Positions 41,543 through 50,548 of a DNA stretch of 64,000 bases are shown here, piece by piece; the first letter of the stretch is position 1; the number at the start of each line of letters is the position of its first letter. The notes under the pieces were generated by a model. The model worked only from the letters and a program-made list of their open reading frames with translations, did no database searches and was not told where the DNA came from. The stretch is from Mucilaginibacter sp. SG564 (GTDB lineage: Bacteria; Bacteroidota; Bacteroidia; Sphingobacteriales; Sphingobacteriaceae). The position numbers and the translations under genes were made by a program. The stretch spans positions 106,043 through 170,042 of the forward strand of contig NZ_JABGNA010000013.1 in assembly GCF_013149275.1 (NCBI RefSeq), in the 5' to 3' direction.

Positions 41543-43804
41543 TTATTTTACCCAAAAGCTCCCCCGCAGCCTGATATCTTCGGATGATGAACCTATCATC
41601 ACCTTAAATTCGCCGGGCTCTACTACATGTTTCATCTGGCGGTTCCAGATTTTTAATTCCTCCGTGCTTAATTTAAATTGCACTTTGCCGCTTTCGCCGG
41701 GTTTCAGCGTGATGCGCCTAAAGCCCTTTAATGATTTTACAGGCGTGGTTACACTGGATATCACATCACGGATGTACAATTGCACCACTTCCGTACCCTC
41801 CACCTTCCCGGTATTTTTCACCGTTACACCAACATTCACAACGCCATTAACCGGTATAGTTCCCGGGCTAACTGTTAAATCCGCATAGGCGAAAGTGGTA
41901 TAACTCAGGCCGTATCCAAATGGGAACAATGCCGATGTATCCTGATCAACATATACGTGTCTTGAGGTTGGTTTATGGTCATAATAATAAGGTATCTGCC
42001 CGGTCGACCGCGGGAAAGTCATCGGTAATTTACCCGAGGGATTGACCTTGCCCAGCAGTACATCGGCAATGGCCAATCCTCCGGCTTCGCCCAGGAACCA
42101 CGACTCTACAATGGCGGGTATATTTTTAGCTACAAAGTTGATGCATAATGGCCTGCCATTAAACAGTACCACCGCAATAGGTTTACCCGTTTTTTGAAGG
42201 GCCTCTATCAAGCGGGTTTGCCGGGCGTTAAGGTCAAGGTTCGACCGGTCTTTTCCTTCGCCCACCTCATTGATATCTTCGCCCAGCACCACTACTGCCA
42301 CATCCGAATGATTTACCAGGTCGATTGCCTTTTGCAGATCTTCGCTTTGCGTGTCGAGAGATTTATTCTGGGTAGAATAGCCTGCCTCGTACTCAATTTT
42401 CATATCGCTGCCGGCTTTTTGTTTCAACGCATCTAACATGGCTACACCTTTACCGTCGGTGTTAGCATAACCACCCAGGTAAGTACTGGTAGCCAGCGGA
42501 CCAATAACAGCCACCGAATGCACATTAGCATTAAGCGGCAATAGTGCATTATCGTTTTTCAGCAGGCTGATACCTTCCTGGGCCGCTTTGAGGGCCACTG
42601 CGTGGCTCGCTTCGGTATGAAACACTTTTTTAATGAGGCTTTCATCAACATAAGGATGCTCAAACAGCCCCAGCATAAATTTAACGCGCAGTATATCGCC
42701 CACGGCCCGGTCAAGCTCGGCCATGCTCAGTTGTTTGGTGGCCAGGGCTTTTTTAATGGCGCTCATCAGCTCCGTATGAGAAAAATCATAAAACTGCATA
42801 TCCAGCCCGGCAGTAAGCGTTTGCGCCATGGCATCGGCAGTATTGGCGGCTACTTTGTGATTAACCATCGACATTTTGATAGCCCCCAGATCTGACAGTA
42901 CGAAGCCCTTGAAGCCCCATTCCTTACGCAATACATCTTTCAACAGCCACCTGTTATCTACACAGGGGATACCATCCAACTCGCTATAGGCAGCCATCAT
43001 ACCCAAAGCACCACCCTCTTTAATAGCTTTTTCGAACACATATAAAAATGAGGAGCGGGCTTCGCGTTCACCCATATTTACCGGTGCGGTATTGCTGCCA
43101 GCCTCAGGTATGCCATGTACGGCAAAATGTTTGGGCTCGGCCAGTACAGCATCAGCATCGCTTACTTTATTACCTTGCAGACCCTTTACCATAGCCACAC
43201 CGTTGGCGGCGGCCAGGTAAGGATCTTCGCCATAAGTTTCTTCTACACGGCCCCAGCGTGGGTCGCGCGGCAGGCAAAGCACCGGCCCCAGCACCATAGC
43301 AACCCCATGCGCGCGCATTTCGGTAGCGATGATGCGCCCTGTTTGATGTACTAAAGTAGTATCCCAGGCTCCGGCCAGCGCCAAAGGAACAGGAAAGGTA
43401 GTACTCCCCAAGCCCGAGTAACCATGCAGGCCCTCCTCAATAAACAGTACGGGGATACCCAAACGCGTATGTTCAACCGCGTAGCGCTGTATCTGGTTGC
43501 TGATATCAGAAGTTAAGGGATACAAATCATGTACCGAGCCAATACCCTCGGTACCTATGGCGATGCGGGCACTGTCTGAATACGATGCTGACTCATGACC
43601 TTTCATGTTCGCTACCTCGTGACCGCTGTACATATCCAGCTGTTTTATTTTTTCGGCAACCGTCATCCGGCTTAACAGATCGGCTACCCGTTTTTCAACC
43701 GGCAGAGCGGCATTTTGATAAGGATATTTAACAGGTTCAGGCGACTCAAAAGAGCAAAAAGCCATCATTAAAATAGCCAGCGCACCGGCATACTTTTTCT
43801 TCAT
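41543..43804 (-). CDS. glycoside hydrolase family 3 enzyme (beta-glycosidase)
   Basis: This enzyme of about 753 residues is exported (MKKKYAGALAILMMAFCSFES start). It has the GH3 layout: a TIM-barrel domain with GLGSTTFPVPLALAGAWD and ending with the nucleophile Asp in FKGFVLSDLGAIK, a second alpha/beta domain with VAVIGPLATSTYLGGYANT and VVVLGEDINEVGEGKDRSNLDL, and a C-terminal fibronectin-III-like domain ending the chain. I start at Met 43804; the upstream 20 residues of the open frame look non-coding. GH3 enzymes trim beta-glucosides or beta-xylosides from chain ends. It faces the GH99 operon and belongs to the PUL by context. Confidence 0.93.
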   Translation of the reverse strand: MKKKYAGALAILMMAFCSFESPEPVKYPYQNAALPVEKRVADLLSRMTVAEKIKQLDMYSGHEVANMKGHESASYSDSARIAIGTEGIGSVHDLYPLTSDISNQIQRYAVEHTRLGIPVLFIEEGLHGYSGLGSTTFPVPLALAGAWDTTLVHQTGRIIATEMRAHGVAMVLGPVLCLPRDPRWGRVEETYGEDPYLAAANGVAMVKGLQGNKVSDADAVLAEPKHFAVHGIPEAGSNTAPVNMGEREARSSFLYVFEKAIKEGGALGMMAAYSELDGIPCVDNRWLLKDVLRKEWGFKGFVLSDLGAIKMSMVNHKVAANTADAMAQTLTAGLDMQFYDFSHTELMSAIKKALATKQLSMAELDRAVGDILRVKFMLGLFEHPYVDESLIKKVFHTEASHAVALKAAQEGISLLKNDNALLPLNANVHSVAVIGPLATSTYLGGYANTDGKGVAMLDALKQKAGSDMKIEYEAGYSTQNKSLDTQSEDLQKAIDLVNHSDVAVVVLGEDINEVGEGKDRSNLDLNARQTRLIEALQKTGKPIAVVLFNGRPLCINFVAKNIPAIVESWFLGEAGGLAIADVLLGKVNPSGKLPMTFPRSTGQIPYYYDHKPTSRHVYVDQDTSALFPFGYGLSYTTFAYADLTVSPGTIPVNGVVNVGVTVKNTGKVEGTEVVQLYIRDVISSVTTPVKSLKGFRRITLKPGESGKVQFKLSTEELKIWNRQMKHVVEPGEFKVMIGSSSEDIRLRGSFWVK

Positions 43805-44017
43805 AAAATGTACGGTTATCAGGTTTAAATAATTTGTATACCAGTAATCCGATCGAATTACCAACAGGGAGCTAAACTATGCGCCGCAAATAATAACGTA
43901 TTAATAAAACATTAACAACCCCGGTTAGCCTATGAAAATGTTATAGAATTTGCTAAAATCGATTTACCAAAATATTGGGAACCTTATTTTTCTGAAGTAT
44001 GGAGGAGTAACGCCATA

Positions 44018-45310
44018 TCATTTTCTAAGCTTATTTTTCATCAATACCGGCGGCGGTATACTATCCTGCAACGGAATCTGCTTCCGGAGCATTTTACCCG
44101 CATACCCGGTTAAATACAGGTAATAATCATTAGGGATATCATCCTCATATTTTACAAAATTGCTTAAACCTACCGGCGGATTTTTGGATGCTTTGAGTAT
44201 GGCCGTACCTTCGTCAACCTCATCAAACATGGCTACGTAGAGCATTTCGGCACCGCTGGAGATAGCCCCGGTGATTTGTTTCCAGTAAAACTGTCCGCGG
44301 TTACGTGGAATTTGGTTTTGGGGGCTTCTGGGGTTCATATTATGCCAGCTAAAGCCGGGGAAAACCACGGGTACATAATCCAGCTTTTTGGTTTTGCACC
44401 AGGCTATATCTTCGGCAATACGGTGTTTAAATGCGGGGTACGATTGCTCGTTGTACCGGCCAACAAACCAGGGATGGATAATATCGGCTTTGCGCAATAC
44501 ATCATGCAGATGCGGGTCTTTTTCGGTATCATTTCCAAAATCGCGCCAATAGGTGGGCACACCCAGCAGCACGGAGCATCCGCCATAAACCGGGTCGTTT
44601 TTCAGGAAATCAATGATCTTTTCGGCCTCGGTTAAGCCGTAGCGGCGATGATCATTAAAACCGATTCCCCATACGGCTACCAGTGGTTTGCCGTTGTGGT
44701 ACAAGTAGGTTTGTTTATTGCCCCTGTTGGTTAGTTTCAAACTGTCCACCAGATGCTTCCAGTCTTTGATCACCAGCGAATCGCCGCCGGCCTGCATGCC
44801 CGAAAGATCATACATTACCGATACAGCCCGGTTATATTTTTGCGCATACTTAAGCACATTACCCAGTACCACATCATTATGGGCCTTGCCACGGCCCCTT
44901 TGCACATCGCCAATAAAACGCTGTACAAACACCCCGTCGATACCATATTGCTGCATCCATTTGAAGTGGGTTTCGGTAGAGGATGCATCGTGCGAGCTGT
45001 ATAGATAGGCATAGCTACTATCAGCATGTTTAAAGGGGGTTTTGTAGGTTTTTTTGTACTCGCTTACATCGGGCCATACATCAATATTGGTGTAGCCGGG
45101 TTCAAATTTTCCATGAGAAGTGTAATGATTCCAGCCGCGGCCGCCACCATCATCCGGGGCGTTGAACCAACCCTGGTAGCCCGCCATCACCAGGCCCTTA
45201 TAACTGGTAAATGCCGAAGTTTGGCTGTGTTTGCTCTGACTGTATACCAGGTGACCGCTAAGCAGCAGCCACACTGACAATATGAATTGAAATCTGGAAG
45301 AATTAAACAT
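44018..45310 (-). CDS. GH99-like glycoside hydrolase
   Basis: This 430-residue protein with a signal peptide (FILSVWLLLSGHLVYS) is a paralogue of the enzyme at 39907: LVMAGYQGWFNAPDDGG, YGIDGVFVQRF, and the site motif AMFDEVDEGTAILKAS carrying the two Glu residues of the GH99 type. Length and domain order agree with GH99/PF16317 endo-alpha-mannosidase-like enzymes. It lies upstream of GH3 on the same strand with a 213-base spacer. A 9-bp inverted repeat (45310-45338) touches its start codon and may control its translation. Confidence 0.83.
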   Translation of the reverse strand: MFNSSRFQFILSVWLLLSGHLVYSQSKHSQTSAFTSYKGLVMAGYQGWFNAPDDGGGRGWNHYTSHGKFEPGYTNIDVWPDVSEYKKTYKTPFKHADSSYAYLYSSHDASSTETHFKWMQQYGIDGVFVQRFIGDVQRGRGKAHNDVVLGNVLKYAQKYNRAVSVMYDLSGMQAGGDSLVIKDWKHLVDSLKLTNRGNKQTYLYHNGKPLVAVWGIGFNDHRRYGLTEAEKIIDFLKNDPVYGGCSVLLGVPTYWRDFGNDTEKDPHLHDVLRKADIIHPWFVGRYNEQSYPAFKHRIAEDIAWCKTKKLDYVPVVFPGFSWHNMNPRSPQNQIPRNRGQFYWKQITGAISSGAEMLYVAMFDEVDEGTAILKASKNPPVGLSNFVKYEDDIPNDYYLYLTGYAGKMLRKQIPLQDSIPPPVLMKNKLRK

Positions 45311-45608
45311 GGGTTTATTATAAATGGTTATAAACCCAAATTTGTGACCAACCCTTAATTAATTCTTAAAAAATTATTAATTGAAAATTTGTTGAACAAA
45401 ATAATGATCCGAAGTTTTGATACGTGCTTTAGAAAAACTTTTTAAACCTTAAATTTTAACAAATTTCTACCCGAAAATAAACCAAAAACGCCCAGAAATC
45501 GGCTCAAAACCATCGACTTTAATGCTTTTAACAAATTCCAATACGATTTTGAGTAGTTTTTAAAACTTTAAAAAGTTTTAAAAAATTGCGAATCGCAAAG
45601 CGCTGATT

Positions 45609-45674
45609 AGACTCACCCCCGACCTCGCTGCGCTCGTCACCCCTCTCTCCGCTTCGCGCATAGAGGGGGGTTGA
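45609..45674. repeat. GACTCACCCC repeat, copy 1
   Basis: Starting GACTCACCCCCGACCTCGCTG and ending in a run of G, this stretch is about 90 percent identical by eye to the stretch at 48567-48629. The pair are dispersed direct repeats lying in gene spacers on either side of kbl and the esterase gene. Confidence 0.8.
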
Positions 45675-45694
45675 AAGGTTCAATATTACGTTGT

Positions 45695-45767
45695 CATCCA
45701 GAGGAACGAAGGATCTTCTTCACTGGGCATATCGCATAATAGATGCTTCGTTCCTCAGCATGACAAT
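45695..45767. repeat. GTCATCC-family palindrome, copy 2
   Basis: GTCATCCAGAGGAACGAAG on the left and the CTTCGTTCCTCAGCATGAC arm on the right make a long inverted repeat of the same family as 11756-11836 and 48778-48845. Confidence 0.8.
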
Positions 45768-45915
45768 CTATTTTTTTGCCACCGCCGTTGTTGGTGTTGT
45801 CACCAACATTGGCGGCGAGTAATATCGAATAGTGCATTTTGAATGTCCAACACCGAAGCTTTAACTTCAATATTCGATATTGGACATTCCATGTTCTACA
45901 TTAAATTGAATGGGC

Positions 45916-47103
45916 TTAAATCACCCCCAGCTCTTTACCTACCTTGGTAAATGCCGCTATGGCCTTATCCAGGTGATGGGTATCATGGGCGGCCGAGATC
46001 TGTACCCTGATGCGGGCCTTGCCTTGTGGTACTACCGGGTAATAAAAACCGATCACGTAGATACCTTCATCCAGCATTTTGGCGGCAAATTCCTGGGCCA
46101 GCTTGGCATCGTACAGCATCACCGGTACAATGGGGTGCACACCTGGTTTAATATCAAAACCGGCATCGGTCATTTTTTTGCGGAAGTATTGGGTATTAGT
46201 TTCCAGTTTATCGCGCAGGGCGGTGGTTTCGCTCAGCATATCCAGCACCGCTATAGAAGCGCCGGTAATAGCAGGCGCCAGGGTGTTGGAGAACAGGTAC
46301 GGGCGCGAACGCTGACGCAGCATGTCAATAATTTCTTTTCGGCCCGATGTAAAACCTCCTGATGCACCGCCCAGGGCTTTACCCAAAGTGCCGGTGATAA
46401 TATCAATCTGCCCCATTACATTATGGTGCTCGTGCGTACCTCTGCCGGTTTTGCCCATAAAGCCCGAGCAGTGACTTTCGTCAATCATCACCAAAGCATT
46501 GTATTGCTCGGCCAGGGCGCAAATTTTATCCAGTTGAGCGATGGTTCCGTCCATGCTGAAAGCGCCGTCGGTTACGATGATGCGGTGACGCAGATCTTTG
46601 GTGGCTTTTAGTTTTTCTTCCAGATCGGCCATGTCATCATGTTTGTAACGATGGCGCTGGGCCTTGCACAAACGCACACCGTCGATGATAGAGGCATGGT
46701 TCAGTTCATCGGATATAATAGCGTCCTGCTCATTGAACAGGGGTTCAAAAACACCGCCGTTGGCATCAAATGCCGCAGCGTATAGTATGGTATCTTCGGT
46801 ACCTAAAAACTCGGATATTTTAGCTTCCAGCTGTTTGTGGATATCCTGTGTACCGCAAATAAAACGTACGGATGATAAACCATAACCATGATTGTCCATC
46901 ACATTTTTTGCAGCCTGTATCACTTGGGGATTGCCTGATAGGCCCAGGTAATTGTTTGCACAAAAATTGATCACTTCCTGACCACCCAGAACGGTAATAT
47001 CGGCACCCTGTGCCGATGTAATGATGCGTTCTTTTTTATATAACCCTGCATTTTCAATGTCGGCAAGCTCCTGCTGTAAAACCGGTTTTAGTGTATTGTA
47101 CAT
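45916..47103 (-). CDS. kbl: glycine C-acetyltransferase (2-amino-3-ketobutyrate CoA ligase)
   Basis: This 395-residue PLP enzyme splits 2-amino-3-oxobutanoate with CoA into glycine and acetyl-CoA, the second step of threonine breakdown. It belongs to the alpha-oxoamine synthase family: NFCANNYLGLSGNP near the start, the MIDESHCSG aspartate/histidine (Asp208, His211), and the PLP lysine in DIITGTLGKALGGASGGF (Lys242). The length is exactly that of bacterial Kbl. No threonine dehydrogenase gene is adjacent, so tdh must be elsewhere. It is divergent from the esterase gene with a 194-base spacer. Confidence 0.93.
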   Translation of the reverse strand: MYNTLKPVLQQELADIENAGLYKKERIITSAQGADITVLGGQEVINFCANNYLGLSGNPQVIQAAKNVMDNHGYGLSSVRFICGTQDIHKQLEAKISEFLGTEDTILYAAAFDANGGVFEPLFNEQDAIISDELNHASIIDGVRLCKAQRHRYKHDDMADLEEKLKATKDLRHRIIVTDGAFSMDGTIAQLDKICALAEQYNALVMIDESHCSGFMGKTGRGTHEHHNVMGQIDIITGTLGKALGGASGGFTSGRKEIIDMLRQRSRPYLFSNTLAPAITGASIAVLDMLSETTALRDKLETNTQYFRKKMTDAGFDIKPGVHPIVPVMLYDAKLAQEFAAKMLDEGIYVIGFYYPVVPQGKARIRVQISAAHDTHHLDKAIAAFTKVGKELGVI

Positions 47104-47297
47104 ATCTATACTGTTTTAGAGAGGGCAAAATTAAACATTAACAGGCATTTGGCGAGGGGGTGTGCTTAATAATATCGAATAAGGTATTTTGATTGCCGAA
47201 CATCTGGCTTTTACTCCATTATTTAGTTTGGGCTTTAAAGCTTTTACCCTTTTTATAGGTAGATTTGATAGGCCCCTCAATCTGAAGAACCCTAAAT

Positions 47298-48542
47298 ATG
47301 ATGAACGCAGATCTAACTCCCTTAAAAAAAGCCATTGTCTTCTGCCTTTTGAGCCTGTTCTCGGTAACAGCACTGAAAGCGCAAACTATCAAAAATAACC
47401 TTATTGTTATGGGCGTTGTTGACAGCGTTCACTCGAAAATATTGAATGAAACCCGTAAACTCTGGGTGTACGTTCCGGCACGTGATACAACGTTCGCCCA
47501 GCAAAAATACCCGGTAGTTTACCTCCTGGATGGCGACTCTCATTTTCCTTCGGTTACGGGTATGATACAACAGCTCAGTGGCTCCGTGTGCCCCGAAATG
47601 ATTGTTGTGGCCATACCCAACACTGACAGGATGCGCGACCTGACCACCAACAGGATTGCTGCTTTAAAAACTTCGGGCGGCGGCGAAAACTTCACCTCGT
47701 TTATCGAGAAGGAACTAATGCCGCACATCGATTCTATTTATCCTACCACCTCCTACAAGATACTCATCGGCCATTCGCTCGGCGGATCGATGGTGATCAA
47801 CACATTGATCAATCATCCCAATATGTTCAACGGTTATATCGCTATCGATCCCAGTATGTGGTGGGACCGGGGCATTCTGCTAAACCAGGCCCGCGAAGTA
47901 CTGAAACAAAAAAATTATTCGGGCAAATCCTTGTTCATAGGTATTGCCAACACCATGCCTAAGGGTATGACGGATACCACTCAAGCCAGAAAAGACACTT
48001 CGGCTGCAACCTCTCATATCCGGGCGATATTAAAGCTCAGGGATATGATTCAAAGCGATACTGCTGCCAACAAATTAAAGTTTGCGTATAAATATTACCA
48101 TAACGACACGCATGGTTCAGTACCCCTGATCACGGAATATGATGCTTTACGCTTTTTCTTTAAAAACTACGGCCTTCCCCAGGAAACGATAATGAAGATA
48201 TTCGGCAAAGATTCAAATCCGCAAGAAGTGCTGGCCGAAATCCAATCGCATTACGATAATATCTCTAAACAAATGGGGTACAAAGTTGCACTACCGGAAG
48301 ACGTGATCAACAATTTTGGCATTAGCCTGATAACTCGAAGCCCTAAAATGGCCTTCGCTTTCTTACAACTAAACCTCAAAAACTACCCCAACAGCTATAA
48401 CGTTTATGACAGCATGGGCGATTATTATGACGCCGCGAAGGACAAAGCCAAAGCCATTGCCTATTATAGAAAAGCGCTAACACTTAAAGAGTTTGCCGAT
48501 ACCCGCTCCAAACTCAACAAGCTATTGGCTACGAAAGATTAA
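47298..48542 (+). CDS. alpha/beta hydrolase, putative esterase with C-terminal TPR-like tail
   Basis: This 414-residue secreted protein (signal peptide ending near KAQT) is of the esterase D/Fes-IroE type: VVYLLDGDSHF, the nucleophile elbow ILIGHSLGGSMV, and HNDTHGSVPL with the catalytic His. The last 80 residues contain TPR-like repeats (YNVYDSMGDYYDAAKDKAKAIAYYRKAL). It may release acyl groups from glycans (for example acetyl or feruloyl) in support of the neighbouring PUL, or process siderophores; the context favours the first. It is a single gene. Confidence 0.87.
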   Translation: MMNADLTPLKKAIVFCLLSLFSVTALKAQTIKNNLIVMGVVDSVHSKILNETRKLWVYVPARDTTFAQQKYPVVYLLDGDSHFPSVTGMIQQLSGSVCPEMIVVAIPNTDRMRDLTTNRIAALKTSGGGENFTSFIEKELMPHIDSIYPTTSYKILIGHSLGGSMVINTLINHPNMFNGYIAIDPSMWWDRGILLNQAREVLKQKNYSGKSLFIGIANTMPKGMTDTTQARKDTSAATSHIRAILKLRDMIQSDTAANKLKFAYKYYHNDTHGSVPLITEYDALRFFFKNYGLPQETIMKIFGKDSNPQEVLAEIQSHYDNISKQMGYKVALPEDVINNFGISLITRSPKMAFAFLQLNLKNYPNSYNVYDSMGDYYDAAKDKAKAIAYYRKALTLKEFADTRSKLNKLLATKD

Positions 48543-48566
48543 AATAACCGCGATTTGGCGCCGATT

Positions 48567-48629
48567 TGACTCACCCCGACATCGCTGCGCTCGTCACCCC
48601 TCTCTCCGCTTTGCGCATAGGGGGGATTT
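48567..48629. repeat. GACTCACCCC repeat, copy 2
   Basis: This carries GACTCACCCCGACATCGCTG and continues nearly identical to 45609-45674 up to a CATAGGGGGG end. It is a dispersed intergenic repeat; the differences are scattered single bases. Confidence 0.8.
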
Positions 48630-48777
48630 TATTTTCTTTAATTCTTTTTCTTTACCCTCTTTCCGCCAAAGGCGAAGAGAGGGTGGTCCAGCGAAGTGTA
48701 GACCGGGTGAGTAGGCTATGCGCAAGGCTATCTTTTGTCTCATTATTCAACATTCGATGTTTAAAAAGCTGGAGCTG

Positions 48778-48845
48778 TCATCCTGAGCCTGTCGAAGGAC
48801 GCGCGCAGAGGCCTGCCCACCATGCTTCGACGGAGCTCAGCATGA
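48778..48845. repeat. GTCATCCTGAG-family palindrome, copy 3
   Basis: GTCATCCTGAGCCTGTCGAAG and the CTTCGACGGAGCTCAGCATGAC arm pair over a short G/C-rich centre. It is related to 11756-11836 and 45695-45767. Confidence 0.8.
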
Positions 48846-49006
48846 CACCCTATAAAAAAAGTCCGGAGCTGGTGCGATTCCTTCCCTCGGGAAGGGGAGG
48901 AAGGGGTTTCTACGCCTTGTAAACTTGCATCGTGCAGATAACCCCTCCCTGCCAGAGCACCATCCAGCCGCACCCCTCCCGTTGGGAGGGAACTAAAAAA
49001 TGAACT

Positions 49007-49038
49007 AAAAAAGTCCAGGGCTATTAGCCCCGGACTTT
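49007..49038 (-). terminator. intrinsic terminator downstream of the GH76 gene
   Basis: On the minus strand the stem AAAAGTCC-GGGGCT / AGCCC-TGGACTTTT is followed by a run of T. It ends the GH76 transcript. Confidence 0.75.
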
Positions 49039-49062
49039 TCACCAAACGAGCAAGTTTAGTTT

Positions 49063-50298
49063 TTAATGGTACAGATAGGCGTTGTTCATCATAGATACAC
49101 CACAGGTAGCCTGGAACGCGTTGATCACCTGGGTATCTGAAGTACGGGTGCCCCAGATATTCCACATGAGGCCGGAGGAGTTACGGATAGACCAGGCCTG
49201 CCCGGCATTCAGATCGAGCCAGGCGCCGTAGGTACCGGCTGTGCCGGTATGCTGCACAAACTGACAGGCCCAGCGGGCAAAAATGCTTTTCATGCCCTGT
49301 GTATCGGCGTTACCGTCTTCGTCTTTCAATATACCGCCAGCCGAATTGCATAAACTGGCCATAGCATAATCCATTGCCTTTTTGCCTATCCCCAGGTAAT
49401 CAACCGATGGATATTCTGACCGCAGCAGATCACAAGCGCCAATAAAAGTTCCCTGCGTATAGGAAAGCGCGCCCTCGGTAATGGTTCCGTTGGGAATAAT
49501 AGCGCCCTTAACCTCGCCGGTATTAGCATCGTACAGGTGTGCTATCATCCAATCCATAATTTGCTTGGCCTTTGTTTTATAGGAGCTGTCGCCGGTGGCC
49601 TGATATAACAGCATAGCGCAAATGACTGCCGGCGCGTTCACGCAGGTATTTTTGGTGTTGTTATTGGTGTTCCACCACAATCCGCCACCTAATGCCGAAG
49701 TGTCCCAGGCACGGTTCCACATCATGTTAAAGTTGTTTTTGGCCATGTCAAGCTGACCGCCATCATTAGTGAGGTGATAAGCCCTTATGCACATTAACGA
49801 TCCCCAAACTACGTCATCGTTATAAATATTATTTGACCATAGGGTACCGTAGCCATCACGAACACCATTGTACAGATATTGGATCTTGTTCAAAAAATCT
49901 GTACTTGGGTTAATGTTGTAGGCATCTATCAGCGTTTCAATGGCTTCCTGTTGCGTCCAGAAATCCATGCGCCCGGCATGGCTGTCATCTTTCCAATAAT
50001 AGGCCTTGTAGGAGGGCCCATACGTGCCATACTGGTTATAAAAATGATTATTGTAAACCTGCATGGCTACCAGGGCCTCGCTTTTAGTAGGAAAGGGTGC
50101 CGCGGTCAGGCCAATATGGGTGGTTGCAGAGTTTACTTTATCATTATCCGTACCAGCTACCTGTGCTTTTTTGCAGCTGGCAAAAACACCGAGGACTGCT
50201 ATGCTTAAAACTACGGCCAGCTGTTTGCCGCGGTGTAGCAATAGGTTTGCTTTGTGTTGATAAATTTTAAAATAACGGTTGTTGATTCTTCTTTTCAT
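49063..50298 (-). CDS. glycoside hydrolase family 76 lipoprotein (endo-alpha-1,6-mannanase type)
   Basis: This 411-residue lipoprotein (lipobox VFASC, Cys42) has the alpha/alpha-barrel of GH76. The catalytic Asp pair is visible in NIYNDDVVWGSL (Asp161-Asp162), a hallmark of endo-alpha-1,6-mannanases. Other recognisable segments are WWNTNNNTKNTCVNAPAV and TYTQG-like YTQGTFIGACDLL. It presumably cuts the alpha-1,6-mannan backbone at the cell surface. With the two GH99-like enzymes nearby it supports an alpha-mannan or mannan-like substrate for this region, although it is 8 kb from the SusC/SusD pair. Confidence 0.88.
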   Translation of the reverse strand: MKRRINNRYFKIYQHKANLLLHRGKQLAVVLSIAVLGVFASCKKAQVAGTDNDKVNSATTHIGLTAAPFPTKSEALVAMQVYNNHFYNQYGTYGPSYKAYYWKDDSHAGRMDFWTQQEAIETLIDAYNINPSTDFLNKIQYLYNGVRDGYGTLWSNNIYNDDVVWGSLMCIRAYHLTNDGGQLDMAKNNFNMMWNRAWDTSALGGGLWWNTNNNTKNTCVNAPAVICAMLLYQATGDSSYKTKAKQIMDWMIAHLYDANTGEVKGAIIPNGTITEGALSYTQGTFIGACDLLRSEYPSVDYLGIGKKAMDYAMASLCNSAGGILKDEDGNADTQGMKSIFARWACQFVQHTGTAGTYGAWLDLNAGQAWSIRNSSGLMWNIWGTRTSDTQVINAFQATCGVSMMNNAYLYH

Positions 50299-50548
50299 AA
50301 TGTAGTTGATAATTGGTTATAAGTGGTTTTACTTGCTCGTTCAGATCGGCAAAGGGGGAGGAAAGATCTATTGATCCTTTATTACTTAGGGTTTGATTAA
50401 TACGTGAAAAAGCTGTGTTGGGTTACCGATGAGCGATTGCCACTATTGGTGCAAGAAATAATATCGACTAATGAATATTGAATTTCGAACATTTATTAAG
50501 CACATTTAAAACATTTTGCGGTTAAAACGTATTCATTAGTTATAGAAT

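Larger units (their letters stand above)
45311..45915. other. 605-base spacer with several palindromic repeats
   Basis: Between the GH99-like gene and kbl. Next to the start codon is GGGTTTAT...ATAAACCC. Further right are a GACTCACCCC-type repeat (about 45609-45674, copied near 48567), a GTCATCC-type palindrome (45695-45767), a CCGCC/GGCGG hairpin (45782-45818) and an AATATCGAAT inverted repeat (45818-45895). No gene is visible. Confidence 0.7.
48543..49062. other. 520-base spacer rich in dispersed repeats
   Basis: Between the convergent esterase and GH76 genes. It holds a second copy of the GACTCACCCC repeat (48567-48629), a GTCATCC-family palindrome (48778-48845), a CCCTCCC/GGGAGGG hairpin zone (48884-48994) and the GH76 terminator. 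No gene is visible. Confidence 0.7.

Noticed and set aside
45910..46362. 150-residue frame opposite kbl
   Set aside because: It covers conserved kbl codons on the other strand and has no independent support.
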